Below, piece after piece: positions 6,320 to 14,941 of a stretch of DNA of 21,582 bases. The notes below the pieces were generated by a model, which saw only the letters and a program-made list of their open reading frames with translations, did not search any database and had not been told where the DNA came from. Each line of letters begins with the position of its first letter. Position 1 is the stretch's first letter. The translations under genes were made by a program, and so were the position numbers. The stretch is taken from IMG/VR virus record IMGVR_UViG_3300033148_003726, positions 1 through 21,582 of that record. The stretch is one strand, 5' to 3'. The stretch is from a virus.

Positions 6320-6519
6320 CTGATAATGGATGGTCAGAGTATTCAAAGCTTGTTTTATCCGAGCTTGAAAAGCACGGTGAAAAACTTGAAAGAATGTCTG
6401 ACCAAATGATCAGGCATGGCGAAGAGCTGGCACAACTTAAAGTTAAGGCTGGCATGTGGGGTGCTGTTTCTGGCACCATCGTAGGTATTGGTTCATATAT
6501 TATGACCAAGCTTAACTAA
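6316..6519 (+). CDS. Small coiled-coil/transmembrane protein, holin-like
   Basis: A 67-residue protein with AAGGA at 6304-6308. Residues about 8-45 form an amphipathic coiled coil (VLSELEKHGEKLERMSDQM). Residues about 47-63 are one hydrophobic segment (MWGAVSGTIVGIGSYIM) followed by a short TKLN tail. This helix-then-membrane-anchor plan is that of XhlA-type and similar small phage membrane proteins, some of which act with holins. The assignment to lysis is tentative: no endolysin lies next to it, and its place inside the head cassette would also suit a membrane-associated assembly factor. Confidence 0.7.
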   Translation: MTDNGWSEYSKLVLSELEKHGEKLERMSDQMIRHGEELAQLKVKAGMWGAVSGTIVGIGSYIMTKLN

Positions 6520-6535
6520 CAAAACAGGAGAACCC

Positions 6536-7345
6536 ATGGAAAATGGTGAAGTCGTAAACGAGGCCCCGGCACCCTCAATCGAAGAACAAATGCTAGATGC
6601 ATTGAGCGAAACTGAGGAATCGCAACCCTCCGACACCGATGGCGATACTATCGAGGAACCCGGTTCCGACACCGAAAAAGTCGAGGCTCAAGATGAGCAG
6701 GTAGAAGACGAGTGGAAAGTAGAAGAAGAAGAGGAAGAACAGCAAGAAGAGGTTATTCCAAAAGCTGCTTTTACTAAAAGAATAAACAGCCTTCAGGCTG
6801 CACGGCGCAAGGCTGATGCCCACGCCGAGCAACTTGATACACAGCAAAAACAGTACGAGCTTATGTTTTCAGCGATGAAAGAGCGGCTCGAAGATGCTGA
6901 AAAAAAGTTGTCAGAATATGTTGATAGTGACCCTAGAGATTTTCAAATCAGACAGATGAAACTTCAGCAACAAATGACAGCCCTTAAGCAGCGTCAACAG
7001 CAAGAGATGTACCAACGAAGAATGGCTGAACAGCAAGAACAAGTCGTCACTGAACGTGCCGATGAAATCATTGATACCGCATCAGCGTTAGCAGAAAAGT
7101 ACAACACCTTTAGTTCGGAAGAGCTAGTGATTGCTTTCTCTAAGTCTGACGACGTAACACTTAATGATCTTGCTAAAGATATTCATAACTCTCGATTGAA
7201 AACCTATAGAAAACATTTAGCACGGAGCAAACCAAACGATGCTCCAAAACCAATGGGCACACAAGGTGCTCGCATTAACACTTCAGGACATTCCGCCGAT
7301 GATATGGTGGCATTTCTTGAATCACTATCTGGAGAAAAAAGATAA
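6536..7345 (+). CDS. Putative capsid scaffolding protein
   Basis: A 269-residue, highly charged protein directly before the capsid gene, the standard scaffold position. Scaffolds guide prohead assembly and then leave. Residues 1-75 are acidic and probably disordered, with a run of glutamates (VEEEEEEQQEE). Residues about 85-190 are a long Gln/Glu/Lys-rich coiled coil (ERLEDAEKKLSEY, QQQMTALKQRQQQ). The C-terminal part turns basic (RLKTYRKHLARSK), like the capsid-binding end of known scaffolds. AGGAG at 6526-6530 is 5 nt from ATG 6536. Family membership is inferred from composition and order. Confidence 0.8.
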   Translation: MENGEVVNEAPAPSIEEQMLDALSETEESQPSDTDGDTIEEPGSDTEKVEAQDEQVEDEWKVEEEEEEQQEEVIPKAAFTKRINSLQAARRKADAHAEQLDTQQKQYELMFSAMKERLEDAEKKLSEYVDSDPRDFQIRQMKLQQQMTALKQRQQQEMYQRRMAEQQEQVVTERADEIIDTASALAEKYNTFSSEELVIAFSKSDDVTLNDLAKDIHNSRLKTYRKHLARSKPNDAPKPMGTQGARINTSGHSADDMVAFLESLSGEKR

Positions 7346-8709
7346 TGGCTATTACATTTAATGAAATCGCCGAACTCGTTGCACGTTTTGGTAACCAAAT
7401 CGTGACCGAGCAGGCAAACATGGCTGCGCCTTTTGTAGGCAAAGGCCATATTAAGAAAGTAAAACAGGCTGGTACTGTTGGTATTGTTAACGTTAAAACT
7501 GGTGGTATTAACTCAACTGGTTTTATTTCTGATGGTGGTGCTTTGCCTCAAGGTTCTAACACTGAACCTGTTCAGCTTGCATATCATCCGAAAGCACTTT
7601 TCAGTCGCTTGAGTGTTCCTCGTATTGCAGCTCTTACTTGCATCAGCAAGCAAGACGGTGTGAACTTGGTTCGTGAGCAAATGGAAACCGTTGGTGCCGA
7701 TTTGGGTCGCACTCTTGGGCGAGCATTGTTTCGCTCTGGTGCTGTTCCACGTCCAGTTGCTGGTGGTAACTACGTTGATGCTCCTGCTGGTGTTATTGGT
7801 ACTCCTCGTGCTATTACCATCGTAGGCAACGTCGTTGCTCCCGGTATTGACCTTAGTGGTTTCCGTGTTGGGCACACTTTCACAAGTGCTACCTTAACAT
7901 ACACCCAGACAAACCCCGGATCAGGACCATTGCCTTGCGCGTTGGTTGTCTCATCAATCGACTATGCTACGAACAATGTAAGTTTTACGCCTCATAGCAT
8001 TCTTCCTAATGGAACTATTGGTGCAGCCATTGTTGCCCCCAACGCCGTTGCCTTGTCTACAACCACATTCTTGAGTGCTGGTTTCAACGACTTGGTTCCA
8101 CTTGATGGCGGTGCGCTTAACAACGCAATGACATCATTGTTGGATCTTGCGGATGCAACCTTGGACCCCAACGCTGGTTTGCCTGCTCCTGTATCAACTC
8201 TTGGTACAACTGGTAACTACAGCGGTATTGCTGCTGCTGGTGGTGATTACACTGGTACTGACATCAACCTTGCTGGTGCTTTAACTATTGAAGCTATGGA
8301 TAATTTATCCAAGCAAGTTAAGCGTCGCTCGGGCAAGCCATGGACACATGCCGTTATGAACAGCTCAGTGTTTCATGACTACATGAGTCTTTTGCTTTCA
8401 AATCGTAGATTTGTTGGCTCGGGTCAAGCTGCTGATGCAGGTACTTCTGCAACTGCAACATACGAAGGCAAGCCTATCTGTGTTGATGAGAATATGCCTG
8501 ATCAGGAACTCTTGTTATTCACTGACTCCGATACGAAGTTAGCTGAATGGCGTGATTTCCAACCAGACTATGACGGCAAAAAAGCTGCAATGGTTTCGCC
8601 GACTGACTTTATCTATGATACCCAGATCTTTGGTATGTACAACGTACGATGTACCAAGCGAAATGGCTTAGGTAAGTTAACCGGTATTACTGGCGGAACT
8701 TGGGTCTGA
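7345..8709 (+). CDS. Major capsid protein, HK97-like fold predicted
   Basis: A 454-residue protein following the scaffold gene by a TAATG overlap, with GGAG at 7331-7334. The N-terminal helix (ITFNEIAELVARFGNQIVTE) leads into a body with HK97-type features. The segment TYEGKPICVDENMPDQELL (372-390) matches the G-x-P-I-x-V-D..MP pattern near the end of many phage coat proteins. Residues about 155-250 are beta-rich (FRVGHTFTSATLTY, VVSSIDYATNNVSFTP) and look like an inserted beta-barrel domain between spine and body. Codons are biased to GGT, GCT, GTT, CCT and CGT, unlike neighbouring genes that use many AGA and ATA; this fits the most highly made virion protein. The fold is inferred, not searched. 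Confidence 0.88.
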   Translation: MAITFNEIAELVARFGNQIVTEQANMAAPFVGKGHIKKVKQAGTVGIVNVKTGGINSTGFISDGGALPQGSNTEPVQLAYHPKALFSRLSVPRIAALTCISKQDGVNLVREQMETVGADLGRTLGRALFRSGAVPRPVAGGNYVDAPAGVIGTPRAITIVGNVVAPGIDLSGFRVGHTFTSATLTYTQTNPGSGPLPCALVVSSIDYATNNVSFTPHSILPNGTIGAAIVAPNAVALSTTTFLSAGFNDLVPLDGGALNNAMTSLLDLADATLDPNAGLPAPVSTLGTTGNYSGIAAAGGDYTGTDINLAGALTIEAMDNLSKQVKRRSGKPWTHAVMNSSVFHDYMSLLLSNRRFVGSGQAADAGTSATATYEGKPICVDENMPDQELLLFTDSDTKLAEWRDFQPDYDGKKAAMVSPTDFIYDTQIFGMYNVRCTKRNGLGKLTGITGGTWV

Positions 8710-8712
8710 TGA

Positions 8713-9078
8713 ATGATTAAACCATCTCTTAAAACACAAAAGAGATTGGCTTCACGGCTATCCCGGCACAACATTCAATCGAGTGTTGTTGCCGGGGAGC
8801 TTGTTTTTATGGAGCCAGTTAAAATGAAAATCAAAACAGGATTTGGAGTAAACTTTGTTGTCGATAGTGAAATCCCGATTTGTTCTTTCCCTGAAGTTGG
8901 TCACTTCTCTATCCCGATTAGTGGCAGAGTTAGTCGTTTGGCTATTGCACAGCATTACAACCAAATGTGGGAAGACGCTCAAAGACCTTCAAAAGAGGCT
9001 GCACAAAAAGCCTTAGAGGCTGGCGAAGAGTTCGCTGACTTTTTAAACCATATTAGAAAAATAAGGGTGTCCGTGTAA
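8713..9078 (+). CDS. Hypothetical protein between capsid and adaptor
   Basis: A 121-residue protein starting 3 nt after the capsid stop, without an obvious Shine-Dalgarno; coupling is likely. The N-terminus is basic (MIKPSLKTQKRLASRLSRHN), the middle is beta-rich (KIKTGFGVNFVVDSEIPIC), and the end is helical (PSKEAAQKALEAGEEFADFL). Its position is that of head-completion or stabilising proteins, but I recognise no family. It ends in a TAATG overlap with the next gene. Confidence 0.75.
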   Translation: MIKPSLKTQKRLASRLSRHNIQSSVVAGELVFMEPVKMKIKTGFGVNFVVDSEIPICSFPEVGHFSIPISGRVSRLAIAQHYNQMWEDAQRPSKEAAQKALEAGEEFADFLNHIRKIRVSV

Positions 9079-9851
9079 TGTTATTATCCACCGCTAGAAA
9101 AATGACGATAACCTTTCTTGATGATCCCGATGGTCAAAGGTGGACGCCGCCTGCAGCGGGAGCCGCCTTTGACACAGCTAACGAGGTTGATCTTGCTATT
9201 CAAATGGCAGCTCAAGAATGCGTATCAAACTATTGCACTTTAGGTGGGGATTTTTTTGACGTTGTAATGGACATTGATACGGTAAGCGGAGTCTTTTCTT
9301 TTGGATCGCTGTACGATCCGGCGTTAGGGCCTGATCCAAACATTCAAAGACCAATAGCTCCGCTAATGATCCGGTCTGTAAACCTAAAACAAGGTACTTC
9401 TTATTTTAATATCCACGCCATCCGAGAAAAAGATGTTGAAGTAGATATGGATATTATTCAAGGGTTAAAAGTCAGAGTTGTTTTTACACCCGACTTTACA
9501 GGGTTAGCAGCAAATGAAAACTTAAGATATTCAAGACCAGTAAACGATCCTTATACAGGAACCCCCGGCCAACTAGAATGGCCAGTATTTGACCAATGGG
9601 TCTGCGCTGTTGCCGCAAAGCATTTAACACCAAAAGAAAATCAAGCAAACAACCAGCTTGATGAGCGGATCATGATGTTAAGAGATAGCTGCATGACTGC
9701 ACCTGAAAATCCTATCTCTGTTATTTTTCCATCAACCAGAAACAAAACAGTTATACCCGGTGCTCTCTGGTATCGCTGGAGCTACACAGCTCGCGACACC
9801 AGATCAGACCAAAGCTTTGTTCTGCGGTTGCATAGAGTGCGCTTCTGGTAA
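9078..9851 (+). CDS. Putative head-to-tail adaptor protein
   Basis: A 257-residue protein. Near the N-terminus it has the adaptor-like run FLDDPDGQRWTPP (13-25), then a helix beginning ANEVDLAIQMAAQECVSNY (33-51). This resembles the D-P-x-x-x-R-W...A-I..A....Y start of phage adaptor (gp4/gp11-like) proteins, which bind below the portal. The remainder is mixed, with several aromatic-rich strands, and ends LRLHRVRFW. Gene order (capsid, small protein, adaptor, nozzle downstream) supports this. The family was judged by eye, so it could be another neck protein. Confidence 0.6.
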   Translation: MLLSTARKMTITFLDDPDGQRWTPPAAGAAFDTANEVDLAIQMAAQECVSNYCTLGGDFFDVVMDIDTVSGVFSFGSLYDPALGPDPNIQRPIAPLMIRSVNLKQGTSYFNIHAIREKDVEVDMDIIQGLKVRVVFTPDFTGLAANENLRYSRPVNDPYTGTPGQLEWPVFDQWVCAVAAKHLTPKENQANNQLDERIMMLRDSCMTAPENPISVIFPSTRNKTVIPGALWYRWSYTARDTRSDQSFVLRLHRVRFW

Positions 9852-11608
9852 TGGGACGTGTAATACCTCAACACAGTTATGACCATACGCGAAGATCTCA
9901 AAGAGATATTGTCGTGTATAGCGATCTTGAGCTTAGAAATGTCTTAGGCAATGTTAAGCGAGGTAGCCGTGTTGTAATCGCATCCAAAATAGCAGTAACC
10001 AGAACGATTGAGATACAACTCGTAGAGGACAATAGTAACATTGATTCTTCTCAAGGCGTAATCATTTCAGGGTTTGGGACCGGGCGACTTGTTCCCAAAA
10101 AGGGGACAGCATCTTCTTTTGATTTATTTAAAATAAGAATCCCCGATACAACAAAATCAACAAAACCTATTCCAGTAAGTGTTCAGTATTTAAATTTTTC
10201 AGGATTTAATAAGGTGGTCACAGTAGAGCCTACCGGATCAAGTCGCATTTTATCCAGCTTTTCAATGATAGGATGTATTGTTGAAGATTGTGCTACAATG
10301 ATTGGGACAAATAATACTAGCGCTTATCCGTTTTCTACATTTCTACGCCAATGTGAAGTGACGGATAACATTCTTATCCCTGATAGGTCTGGTAACGCGA
10401 GTGTTGCCTCCGCTTTAAGTTTAAACATCCAGTATGTTGATTGCGTACTTGATGGAAACATTACAAAAAGCCCATCCCCATCATTCGTGGCAATACCTGT
10501 ATCAATGACAGGGGGCATACAAAGAAGCTCTTTTTCGAACAACATTATGGTCGGAGAGGTTGACATTTTTTTTGATCAATCAAGCATAACTGGTTGCACT
10601 TTTAAAGAAAAAGTAAAACTAGATGGGTCATTAGTTCCCGCACCAACTGTAAACCTTGGGACCATATCCAATAATAGATTCATAAGAACCCTGTATGATT
10701 CTCTTGAGTTAGAGCAGCTAACCTGTACAACTATTACGGGTAACACCATAAAAGGTTTAATAAATAACGCAAACTGTCACCAGCTTACCATTGTCGGAAA
10801 CTATATTTCCGACATCGGCGGAGCCAATTTTTTACCAAACTCACAAAACTACATTTTAAGAGAAAACTTTGCTGAAACATTTTCTACGCTTGAAAATCAA
10901 TACAAGCCAGTGTTTGGTGCTGGTCGCATATCAACTGGTGGAGAGGTGCTTGCGCAACAAGTCATCGAAAGCACTACAAACTATTTTGAATGCGTAGTCA
11001 CTGCAGATGCAAACCCACCACTGCCAGCGACGGAGGCCGACTGGCAGCAGCTTAAAAATGACTTGGGAGCCAATGAAAAAGTAACGGTTGAGTTTTATGT
11101 TCCAGAAGGAACTCGAAACCCAACTGTGCCGCCAGAAGGCAAAACTGTTATCATCAGACTTAAGACTTGGGTTAAAAATGCCGGACCAAGTAATGAGATG
11201 ATAACGGTTAGGATAACAGATCAAGATAGCGACACGGCAAACACACTGCCAGTTAATGTGCATAAACCACAAAGCTTTTTGATTGCTCAAAATGTTGGCA
11301 ATGGGGCTTGGGAGCCAATGGTTTTTGAGTGGATCATTGAACCCGGTTTGTATTGGGACGTGGGGCAACAAGCTCAGATTTGGTTTCAGGTAAATACAGA
11401 TCAGAACGCACTGGCACCTGCAACGTCTTTTGTTGCCGGTCATTATCAGGATTACATAGCTCAAACACAGCCAGCTATAGATTATGGACCAATGATTACT
11501 TCAGCAATAGCCGTGCCTCAGAATCTGGTAACAGTTTCAGCAAGCGCAGCATTAAAAAAGGGGAAAGCACCTGTCCAAAAGAAGAAGCCGTTTAAGGAGA
11601 AAAAGTAA
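9851..11608 (+). CDS. Beta-helix (tailspike-like) virion protein with lysine-rich tail
   Basis: A 585-residue protein. Residues about 20-100 look like the capping start of a parallel beta-helix (VVYSDLELRNVLGNVKRGSR, IEIQLVEDNSNI, GVIISGFGTGRLVP). Residues about 110-345 carry repeated short strands with Asn/Gly turns and isolated Cys, as in pectin-lyase folds (IGCIVEDCATMIG, SSITGCTFKEKVKLDG, TTITGNTIKGLINNANC, LTIVGNYISDIGG). Residues about 370-550 form a separate beta-sandwich-like domain (VTVEFYVPEG, TVIIRLKTWVKNAG). The last 17 residues are lysine-rich (KKGKAPVQKKKPFKEKK). Spikes of this type bind or cut surface polysaccharide, but no catalytic set is recognisable. Its place between adaptor and nozzle is unusual. 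A virion or decoration role other than spike remains possible. Confidence 0.7.
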   Translation: MGRVIPQHSYDHTRRSQRDIVVYSDLELRNVLGNVKRGSRVVIASKIAVTRTIEIQLVEDNSNIDSSQGVIISGFGTGRLVPKKGTASSFDLFKIRIPDTTKSTKPIPVSVQYLNFSGFNKVVTVEPTGSSRILSSFSMIGCIVEDCATMIGTNNTSAYPFSTFLRQCEVTDNILIPDRSGNASVASALSLNIQYVDCVLDGNITKSPSPSFVAIPVSMTGGIQRSSFSNNIMVGEVDIFFDQSSITGCTFKEKVKLDGSLVPAPTVNLGTISNNRFIRTLYDSLELEQLTCTTITGNTIKGLINNANCHQLTIVGNYISDIGGANFLPNSQNYILRENFAETFSTLENQYKPVFGAGRISTGGEVLAQQVIESTTNYFECVVTADANPPLPATEADWQQLKNDLGANEKVTVEFYVPEGTRNPTVPPEGKTVIIRLKTWVKNAGPSNEMITVRITDQDSDTANTLPVNVHKPQSFLIAQNVGNGAWEPMVFEWIIEPGLYWDVGQQAQIWFQVNTDQNALAPATSFVAGHYQDYIAQTQPAIDYGPMITSAIAVPQNLVTVSASAALKKGKAPVQKKKPFKEKK

Positions 11609-13194
11609 TGACCGATAACTCATCAGCAACGATAAATACATCGCAGTGGAACAAAAGAAATATGTGGGTTAATCAGTCTGAAGAGCTTACAACTCGGCCC
11701 GGACAAGACCAGCTGTGTTCATTTACTGCGTTTCCAGCCACAAGCAAACAAGATCCCAAGGGAGGATTTACTGCAAAGTCTCAGTTTGCAGACAGTGTTC
11801 AGCATTATGTTTTAATGGGGGTTAAAACTCCCTCATCAAACACTTTAGAAATGCTTGTCTTAGACGAAAACCTTTCAAATACGCAAAGAAAACAAGTTCT
11901 ACCTTTGGGTGCTAATAGGTTAATCCGAGCCATGACTGGTGCAGTGGTAAACGGGCAAGTTATTATTTCAGGCCCAGATATTCCTACTTTATGGGGGTAT
12001 ACGGGTAGTGGTATAGTTGTTGCGAAATCTGAAAAATCAGTAAACCCGTCGCTTCAAACATTAAGCATACCAAAAGGCATTTGTGTTTCATGGGTTGATA
12101 GGTGTGTTATCGCTCAAGGGGAAGCATTATTTATATCAGACCCAATGGCTCCTAGAACCTACACTGCGGATGGGTTCTTAGCGTTGCCCGGAGTTGTGTA
12201 CGGGCTGCATGTTACTGACGTAGGTGACTTAGTGGCTGTGACTAGCGAGGGCGTTTACTCCATGAACTCTCAATCAGTAGCCCAAGGTGCGGGGATTGTG
12301 GGCGCAGTGAACAAGCTTTCAAACTATAAGGCTAATGATTATAATCAAAGCGTGATGACTCCGTTTGGTCTTTATGGCTTAACTAAACGTGGATATAAAA
12401 GAATAGACATAGACACTGCAGATGAGACGCCTTTGTCTGATAAAAGGTTTGTTAGGTCTCTTTCTGATATGATTTCATTTCCTGATTACAGATCAGCAAA
12501 AGTGTGGCCAACAGACACGGGTATGGCTGTAGCAATCGGATCTATAGATAAAAATGCAAACGACACCTTTGAAGGCGGCGTTTGCATGATTGATCTATAT
12601 CAAGGCTTAAAAAGCTGGTGGACCCCAAGTAAAATGAAAACACTTAATGGGGTGCTGACAAGCAGAGAGGGTGAAACGCTGTTTCTGTTTACAGCTAACA
12701 ATGAAGTTGCTGCAGGAACCTATCATAATATGGGTGCCATCATGCAGTTTCATTTAGATAGAGACACTGTGGATGGCAATTTAATCCCAGCGGGACAAGA
12801 GTATAAAATAGATATCTCCTATAATGGGTCCATAGCTGGGTTGGTCCCATATAACCCAGAGTTTCAACCAGTTGTCAGAGCCATATTTATGAAGGCTGAC
12901 AACGGGGGAAAACTTGTAAAGGTAGCCGTCCGGGGAGAGTATGAAAAGAAAAACGGAACCCTTCAAGAGATTACGACCGAGGCAAATGGCGTGGTGATGG
13001 ATTTGGTAACACAATGGGGGCCAACAGCCCCTAACACCGCCAAACTTAAGACGGTAGAGCTAGAGGGAAACAGGTTCCAGTTTGCAAAAAGAACTGATGA
13101 TATATCTATTGAAGTCCAAGCCCAAGGCGGAAGGGTGAGAATCGGCGGAGTCTCTTTTGCTACTAGGGGCTACGGACAAAGGAGACCAGTCTAA
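11608..13194 (+). CDS. Putative tail nozzle / packaged-DNA stabilisation protein
   Basis: A 528-residue beta-rich protein joined to the previous gene by TAATG, with AAGGAG at 11594-11599. Repeated blade-like segments (GAVVNGQVIISGPDIPTLWG, SWVDRCVIAQGEALFISDP near 161-181, LHVTDVGDLVAVTSEGVYSM) fit a beta-propeller such as the nozzle proteins (gp10/gp12-like) of short-tailed phages. A C-terminal strand region ends VRIGGVSFATRGYGQRRPV, the kind of G-G-hydrophobic ending seen in such nozzles. These proteins plug the tail and hold packaged DNA. Supported by the preceding adaptor-like gene; not tested by search. Confidence 0.6.
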   Translation: MTDNSSATINTSQWNKRNMWVNQSEELTTRPGQDQLCSFTAFPATSKQDPKGGFTAKSQFADSVQHYVLMGVKTPSSNTLEMLVLDENLSNTQRKQVLPLGANRLIRAMTGAVVNGQVIISGPDIPTLWGYTGSGIVVAKSEKSVNPSLQTLSIPKGICVSWVDRCVIAQGEALFISDPMAPRTYTADGFLALPGVVYGLHVTDVGDLVAVTSEGVYSMNSQSVAQGAGIVGAVNKLSNYKANDYNQSVMTPFGLYGLTKRGYKRIDIDTADETPLSDKRFVRSLSDMISFPDYRSAKVWPTDTGMAVAIGSIDKNANDTFEGGVCMIDLYQGLKSWWTPSKMKTLNGVLTSREGETLFLFTANNEVAAGTYHNMGAIMQFHLDRDTVDGNLIPAGQEYKIDISYNGSIAGLVPYNPEFQPVVRAIFMKADNGGKLVKVAVRGEYEKKNGTLQEITTEANGVVMDLVTQWGPTAPNTAKLKTVELEGNRFQFAKRTDDISIEVQAQGGRVRIGGVSFATRGYGQRRPV

Positions 13195-13775
13195 TGCCTA
13201 TTTCTGATGGAAGCATTATAGATCCCAACGAGATAAATACCCAGTTTAGCGATGCCACAGTGGGGCCAATAACAGGGCTAACAGTGGGCATAGATGCCAT
13301 GAAAGGCATGAGAAACGCATACACTATCTTAGGTAGATTTAGGATTTGGCAAGAAAACCCCGGAAGTGTCATAACCAAGCAGTACTTCACAAGCCCTGAT
13401 GATTACGACATCTACGGTGTAGGTGTAAGTGTGAGGTTTGACTCTCCAACTGGTGGTGCCACATTTGGAGCTACTGTTAAGATTCAGGGAGCAATAACTG
13501 ATTTGGAAACTGACCTCCCTATACCGGACCACCTTTTTCTAATGGAGCCTATTGCCAATAGAGAAGGGGAGTCAGACATTCTTGTTCAAGGGGCCACCTC
13601 AACTCTTACCAATGCGGTACGCTATGTTACTTATGATGTAGATAGCAATAGGCCTGCTAATACCCTATTAAAAGGGTCGAAGTACGAAGTAATAACAACG
13701 ATGGCCAGCCCAATAGACGGCAAAGTTATGGTAGAAACATTTATTCTGGTAAGAAATGTCTTAAGGAGAAACTAA
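13194..13775 (+). CDS. Hypothetical tail/virion protein A (shares motif with next gene)
   Basis: A 193-residue protein with AAAGGAGA at 13178-13185 and a TAATG start. It is beta-rich with no membrane segment. The N-terminus has SIIDPNEINTQF, and a little further VGIDAMKGMRNAYT. The same order (LDP..VN..F, then G-V-D...K-x-R-x-x-Y) appears at the start of the next protein, so the two probably share an N-terminal module, perhaps for docking on the tail. Function unknown; the placement after the nozzle suggests a tail accessory protein. Confidence 0.75.
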   Translation: MPISDGSIIDPNEINTQFSDATVGPITGLTVGIDAMKGMRNAYTILGRFRIWQENPGSVITKQYFTSPDDYDIYGVGVSVRFDSPTGGATFGATVKIQGAITDLETDLPIPDHLFLMEPIANREGESDILVQGATSTLTNAVRYVTYDVDSNRPANTLLKGSKYEVITTMASPIDGKVMVETFILVRNVLRRN

Positions 13776-14930
13776 GTGAAGACAGGTAGATTCCCATGGT
13801 ATGCCAGAAAAGATCAAACACTTGATCCCAAATCTGTAAACGAAAACTTCAGAAAGGGTGTGGACTATATCCGTGATGCCTTAAAGATGAGGTATACATA
13901 TAGCCTTATAACCTATAACTTAACAGATTTAGATCTTACGGCCTCTACTTACAAGCATAGATTTATATTTTACCCCGGAAGCCCTATGGAAATAGTTGGC
14001 GGCGAGTTGATTGCTTCTGGATATACTGACGGAGAAAGCATATATGCAAGATGGGTTGGTCCAGATGAGGTGCCGCAAGTTTTAACTGTGGCGAACGCCA
14101 CTCCTACACCTACGCTTACCAACATAGAGCTTCCAGCGGGAGGGCCAACCAGTAGCTGGCGATGGCTAGAAGCAAAGGGTGATGAAAATTTTGATTTAGC
14201 AGAGGACATTAATCAAAGAGCACTAAGAGTTGGTGACTCTGCACCGCTAGGAGTTCACTTGATATCCATTGAAGGGGATTCTGCTTTATCCGCTAGTGGT
14301 AAAAGCGCAACCCTAAACATTTGGCTTAGGCAGGACCGGGGAACAAATCCGGAGTTTGAAACACCGGAGTTGTTCAACGGGACAGATTCGGCAGACGCTG
14401 ATAAGTTTAATGCTATTGCTGCAGAGTTGGATATTCAAAGAAACAACGCAGTAACTAATCTTAACACGCGAAGGTGTGAAGTGATTATGGCTTCTGGGGG
14501 GATGGGTGTTACCGGTGCTGGGCCTGCCAACAGTCCTCTTCAGGCAAAAATGAATTCAAGTATACCATCCCCAAGAGATGTAGATGGTGACTGGAAGTTG
14601 ATACGTGTTGACACTGGGTTTGTGGCAGGTGTGGGCTCTTTGGCACCACCCGCCACAACGAGAAGATTTCAAACTGAGATCATTAAATTAGGCGTACCGC
14701 AACTTACGCAAGAGACTGCACTGGGAGACCCTATTGGGCCGGGTGCGTATGCTGAACTCTATAGGTTTGGCGACACTATTAACCCGCCTATTGACCTTAC
14801 TTCGCCGCCAGCAGGATCAGTAACGCTTCCAGCTGAAGATCACACTCTTGTAAACACAGAGCTAGATGCTGTGCCAGCGGGATATGAAATAGGAACAATA
14901 TACTACTACATGTGGTACAGCTTAGAATAA
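13776..14930 (+). CDS. Hypothetical tail/virion protein B
   Basis: A 384-residue protein that begins at GTG 13776, with AAGGAG at 13763-13768 (7-nt spacer) and immediately after the previous stop. The N-terminus (KTGRFPWYARKDQTLDPKSV, NENF, then VDYIRDALKMRYTYSL) matches the motif of the upstream protein. The rest is beta-rich with Pro/Gly/Thr loops (ATPTPTLTNIELPAGGPTSS) and ends PAGYEIGTIYYYMWYSLE. It may be a tail needle-base or fibre-attachment protein, but I recognise no family. Confidence 0.8.
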   Translation: MKTGRFPWYARKDQTLDPKSVNENFRKGVDYIRDALKMRYTYSLITYNLTDLDLTASTYKHRFIFYPGSPMEIVGGELIASGYTDGESIYARWVGPDEVPQVLTVANATPTPTLTNIELPAGGPTSSWRWLEAKGDENFDLAEDINQRALRVGDSAPLGVHLISIEGDSALSASGKSATLNIWLRQDRGTNPEFETPELFNGTDSADADKFNAIAAELDIQRNNAVTNLNTRRCEVIMASGGMGVTGAGPANSPLQAKMNSSIPSPRDVDGDWKLIRVDTGFVAGVGSLAPPATTRRFQTEIIKLGVPQLTQETALGDPIGPGAYAELYRFGDTINPPIDLTSPPAGSVTLPAEDHTLVNTELDAVPAGYEIGTIYYYMWYSLE

Positions 14931-14941
14931 AGGACAGTACA

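Noticed and set aside
7331-7345. Possible -1 frameshift at an A6 run fusing scaffold to capsid
   Set aside because: The phase does not give a proper X-XXY-YYZ heptamer, and GGAG plus TAATG explain capsid translation simply.
14912-14941. Upstream GTG start extending the 435-residue protein
   Set aside because: It overlaps the previous gene, and the AAAGGA at 14929-14934 clearly serves ATG 14942.
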